Assembly (NCBI GenBank): GCA_012513915.1
Contig: JAAZBG010000200.1
Span: forward strand, 1 to 35,378
Length of the DNA stretch: 35,378 bases
DNA from: Fibrobacter sp.
GTDB lineage: Bacteria; Fibrobacterota; Chitinivibrionia; Chitinivibrionales; Chitinispirillaceae
Reading direction: 5' to 3'
Positions 32,836 through 35,378 of this stretch are shown here, one piece after another. A program made the position numbers and the translations under genes. The notes under the pieces were generated by a model. It worked only from the letters and a program-made list of their open reading frames with translations. It did not search any database and had not been told where the DNA came from. Every line of letters starts with the position of its first letter. The first letter of the stretch is position 1.

Positions 32836-34395
32836 TTATGCATTTATTTGTCTGCCTTTAACAATCAACTGTTGAATTACCAGAGGAATTGTATCGATAA
32901 CATCGCTGGCGATAACAGAGTACTCACTCAGGCACTGAGATGCAATCACACCAGCCTGTCCAAGAAGATATGCACCAAGTATTGCGGCATCCCGAACAAC
33001 TGCATCCTGCGCAAGAAGCGACACAATACATCCGCTGAGAACATCACCGCTCCCGGCTTTTGCCAGAGCACTATTCCCAAATGGCAGGATATACACAGTG
33101 CCATCAGGGCTTGCACATATTGATGGATTCCCTTTTAGTAAAATAGTAATTCCAAATTTTATTGAAATGGTTTTAACCTGATTAATCATTTTTAACGGTT
33201 CCTGTTCGAGCGGACCAAACAATCGTGCCCATTCACCCCGATGCGGTGTGATAATTATTTCACCAATATGATTCTCAAGTTCATCTGCATACCCCTTGAA
33301 TGCATTTAATCCATCAGCATCAAGTACAAGCGGCAAACTGACACTTCTAACCAGTTCACGAACAAGTTTTGATGTCCCGATTTCGTGTCCAAGCCCGGGG
33401 CCGATACACATGGCCTGTTTCCCGTCAGCGAGCATATGAATCTGCTCGATAGCATTGATTGACACTGCACCGGCTTCATTTTCCCATAACGAATGAACTA
33501 CTGTTTCTGTCAACTTAACAGAAAGGATATCTGCAATTGATACAGGCACCGCACAGTGAGTCATTCCACACCCGACACGTTGTGCAGCCAGTGATGCAAG
33601 TGCGGCACTGCCGCTCATTCCCCGTGATCCGCATAACAGTAGCGTCAGTCCATGATCATGTTTCGAACCGGCAGCATGCCGCGAAGGCAGCATTTTGTAA
33701 AGGTCATGCACATCCGGAGTATAAATACCTGGTTTTTCTTTTTCGATACTGGCCTTATCATAATCAAGTGGTTGAATTTTCAATCGCCCGACATTCGATC
33801 TGCCAGGATAGAAATACAGTCCGATTTTTGGGAATCCCATTGTAACAGTAATCTGTGCATCAATACAGGGTGAAAATGGAATTCCTGTGTTATTGTCAAG
33901 CCCTGATGGCGTATCCGCAGCGATGACGTTAACATGTGACTTATTAATACAATTGATCGCATCTGCATAAAGTCCCTCCGGATTGCCCTTTAGTCCATTT
34001 CCCAAAAGAGCATCTACAACAAGACTGAATTTCTTACAATCAGGAAGTGCCTCTTTATCCACGATTTCAATTACCGTATTCCCCGCAGCAATATAATCAT
34101 CATAGGCCCGTTTTGCCTCATTCTGAAGATCATCACATTTACAAAGTGCATAGCAGGCAACATCATAACCGTTATCATGCAATATCCGTGCAGCAGCGAA
34201 GCCATCCCCTCCATTATTACCTTTGCCACAGAAAACGGCAATGCGTGCACTTTCTTTTTTGTCAATAGCATCCACAACTGCGTCAGCAATCCCCTGAGCA
34301 GCAGCATTCATTAACTTATACCCTTTTTCATAATCTCCATTAATAGTTCCAGAATCTATTGCGCGTATCTGTTCAGTTGTACAATTGAGATGCAT
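32836..34395 (-). CDS. nnr: Bifunctional NAD(P)HX epimerase/dehydratase
   Basis: Metabolite-repair enzyme of 519 residues that restores NAD(P)H from its hydrated forms. The N-terminal YjeF/epimerase domain (about 1-215) has FCGKGNNGGDGFAAARIL and ADTPSGLDNNTG. The C-terminal dehydratase domain (about 230-515), of the ribokinase superfamily, has LLLCGSRGMSGSAALAS, CIGPGLG, LDADGLNAF, IITPHRGEWARLFG and AKAGSGDVLSGC. The fusion is the same as in E. coli YjeF/Nnr. ATG 34395 has AAGGG eight bases upstream and starts where the family does; the frame itself extends to 34431. A perfect hairpin lies just upstream in the leader. It ends 168 bp before the metallopeptidase gene. Confidence 0.95.
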   Translation of the reverse strand: MHLNCTTEQIRAIDSGTINGDYEKGYKLMNAAAQGIADAVVDAIDKKESARIAVFCGKGNNGGDGFAAARILHDNGYDVACYALCKCDDLQNEAKRAYDDYIAAGNTVIEIVDKEALPDCKKFSLVVDALLGNGLKGNPEGLYADAINCINKSHVNVIAADTPSGLDNNTGIPFSPCIDAQITVTMGFPKIGLYFYPGRSNVGRLKIQPLDYDKASIEKEKPGIYTPDVHDLYKMLPSRHAAGSKHDHGLTLLLCGSRGMSGSAALASLAAQRVGCGMTHCAVPVSIADILSVKLTETVVHSLWENEAGAVSINAIEQIHMLADGKQAMCIGPGLGHEIGTSKLVRELVRSVSLPLVLDADGLNAFKGYADELENHIGEIIITPHRGEWARLFGPLEQEPLKMINQVKTISIKFGITILLKGNPSICASPDGTVYILPFGNSALAKAGSGDVLSGCIVSLLAQDAVVRDAAILGAYLLGQAGVIASQCLSEYSVIASDVIDTIPLVIQQLIVKGRQINA

Positions 34396-34416
34396 GGTAA
34401 AAACCCTTCCTGCTCG

Positions 34417-34438
34417 ACCGGAATCAGGCAATTCCGGT
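34417..34438. promoter_or_regulatory. Hairpin ACCGGAAT/ATTCCGGT before nnr
   Basis: Perfect 8-bp arms with a CAGGCA loop, 22 bp upstream of the nnr ATG and just before its ribosome binding site. It may be an operator or a leader stem; nothing identifies which. Confidence 0.4.
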
Positions 34439-34689
34439 TACAATGAAAACATCGGATCATTTGTAATAAATGTACTTTTAATCCGTTATAATTGCAACAC
34501 ACATACCATTATTTTCAATGCTTTATGAAATAACCTCAATAGATCGTACCTGGAATCAGCTATTTCTGGTTATTTAGTTTTATGAAAACCGGACAACAGT
34601 AAGGTATATTTATCCAAGTAGTTTATTCTTATATACTATCAGCAATGCAACTCACTCAACAAAATCCTGATGTATCAGGTACAAATAGT

Positions 34690-35226
34690 ATGCCACGATT
34701 ATTTATTGCGATTGACATGCCGGAACAGGTGCAGGATCAGATAAGCGATCTTTACACAGCAATTCAGGGTGCCCGCTGGGTTCCACAGGATCAGCTTCAC
34801 ATCACAATGCGTTTTATCGGAGAGACCGATATCCACACAGAGACATCAATAATTACTGCATTGGAACATATCCGGTTTGAACCGTTCCACATAACAGTAA
34901 AGTCAACCGGTTTTTTCCCTTTGCGTAAAGATCCGCAGGTATTGTGGGTTGGTATTGACAAGAACACAGAGCTTGAGAAACTTCAACACGCTATTGAGCG
35001 TTCGCTTACGGCTCTTGGCATTAAAACTGAGGGGCGCACATTTCATCCGCATGTAACTGTTGCCCGCCTTGACAGACCTCACAAGGAACGGGTGGTTCAG
35101 TTTATTACCGATAATCATCTGTTTAAAACAGAGCCATTTGAAGTCACTGAATTTCATTTATATAGAAGTTACCCTGGTAAAAACGGTGCGCAGTATGTCA
35201 GGGAAGCAAGTTTTGTGTCAGAGTGA
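34690..35226 (+). CDS. thpR: RNA 2',3'-cyclic phosphodiesterase (2H family, ligT-like)
   Basis: Small 2H phosphoesterase, 178 residues from ATG 34690. It has the two HxT motifs: HITM in QLHITMRFIGET and HVTV in FHPHVTVARL. Family members hydrolyse RNA 2',3'-cyclic phosphate ends and can join tRNA halves through a 2'-5' bond in vitro. The frame opens at ATG 34645, 15 codons earlier; the later ATG gives the usual N-terminus (PRLFIAIDMP) and length, but neither start has a strong ribosome binding site. A heptad array begins 13 bp after the stop codon. Confidence 0.9.
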   Translation: MPRLFIAIDMPEQVQDQISDLYTAIQGARWVPQDQLHITMRFIGETDIHTETSIITALEHIRFEPFHITVKSTGFFPLRKDPQVLWVGIDKNTELEKLQHAIERSLTALGIKTEGRTFHPHVTVARLDRPHKERVVQFITDNHLFKTEPFEVTEFHLYRSYPGKNGAQYVREASFVSE

Positions 35227-35239
35227 ATGGACAGAATTC

Positions 35240-35365
35240 AGTAGCAAGTAGCAAGTAGCAAGTAGCAAGTAGCCAACAGCCAACAGCCAACAGCCAACAG
35301 CCAACAGCCAACAGCCAACAGCCAACAGCCAACAGCCAACAGCCAACAGCCAACAGCCAACAGCC
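35240..35365. repeat. Heptanucleotide tandem array (AGTAGCA then AACAGCC)
   Basis: Eighteen 7-bp units: four AGTAGCA, one AGTAGCC and thirteen AACAGCC. Same order of unit types and same orientation as the array at 5-88. The window ends 13 bp later, as expected if the assembly stopped at this repeat. Confidence 0.96.
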
Positions 35366-35378
35366 AACAATATAAACC

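Overview
The window is about 35.4 kb of moderately AT-rich bacterial chromosome carrying about 23 credible genes, several gene remnants and many short tandem repeats. I see no rRNA, tRNA, CRISPR array, integrase or transposase gene. The organism looks like an anaerobic Gram-negative bacterium: it has an anaerobic sulfite reductase operon, proteins with outer-membrane or secretion features, a NtrC/hybrid-kinase pair, Rnk and nucleotide-sugar genes. A Fibrobacterota or other FCB-like affiliation is only a guess from the secreted multi-domain proteins and the repeat content. Matching heptanucleotide arrays at both ends suggest this may be a whole contig that broke at unresolved repeats.

Region 1 (1-7875) is the respiratory and signalling part. 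A leftward operon encodes an FNT-family channel followed by asrA, asrB and asrC. Upstream lies a near-consensus FNR-type site centred at -41.5 relative to a good -10 element. Divergent from it, and joined by a 4-base overlap, are an NtrC-type sigma-54 activator and a hybrid histidine kinase with a periplasmic solute-binding-protein sensor.

Region 2 (7876-16626) holds small hypothetical genes, a DUF2062 membrane protein, a 1570-residue exported protein built around an AGE-like (alpha/alpha)6 barrel with many beta domains, and rnk. Intergenic stretches here are long and contain several perfect palindromes.

Region 3 (16627-25130) holds an exported EEP-family phosphoesterase, dinB, two glycosyltransferases and a sugar cassette: SDR epimerase/dehydratase, APH-like kinase, GmhB-like HAD protein, then a 32-codon stub of a sugar-phosphate nucleotidyltransferase. 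The HAD protein has Ala where the catalytic Asp nucleophile belongs and the nucleotidyltransferase is truncated, so the activation pathway looks decayed. Two hexanucleotide arrays separate the second glycosyltransferase from the SDR gene.

Region 4 (25131-35378) holds a PAC2-family protein, dus and larB in one operon, a leftward group (metallopeptidase with propeller and probable barrel, a possibly frameshifted small gene, glutaminyl cyclase), the bifunctional NAD(P)HX repair enzyme, and thpR.

The most striking general feature is the density of 7-bp repeat arrays, in at least two sequence families. They sit mainly at gene 3' ends, run into the ends of at least two genes, and one lies just past the truncated nucleotidyltransferase.
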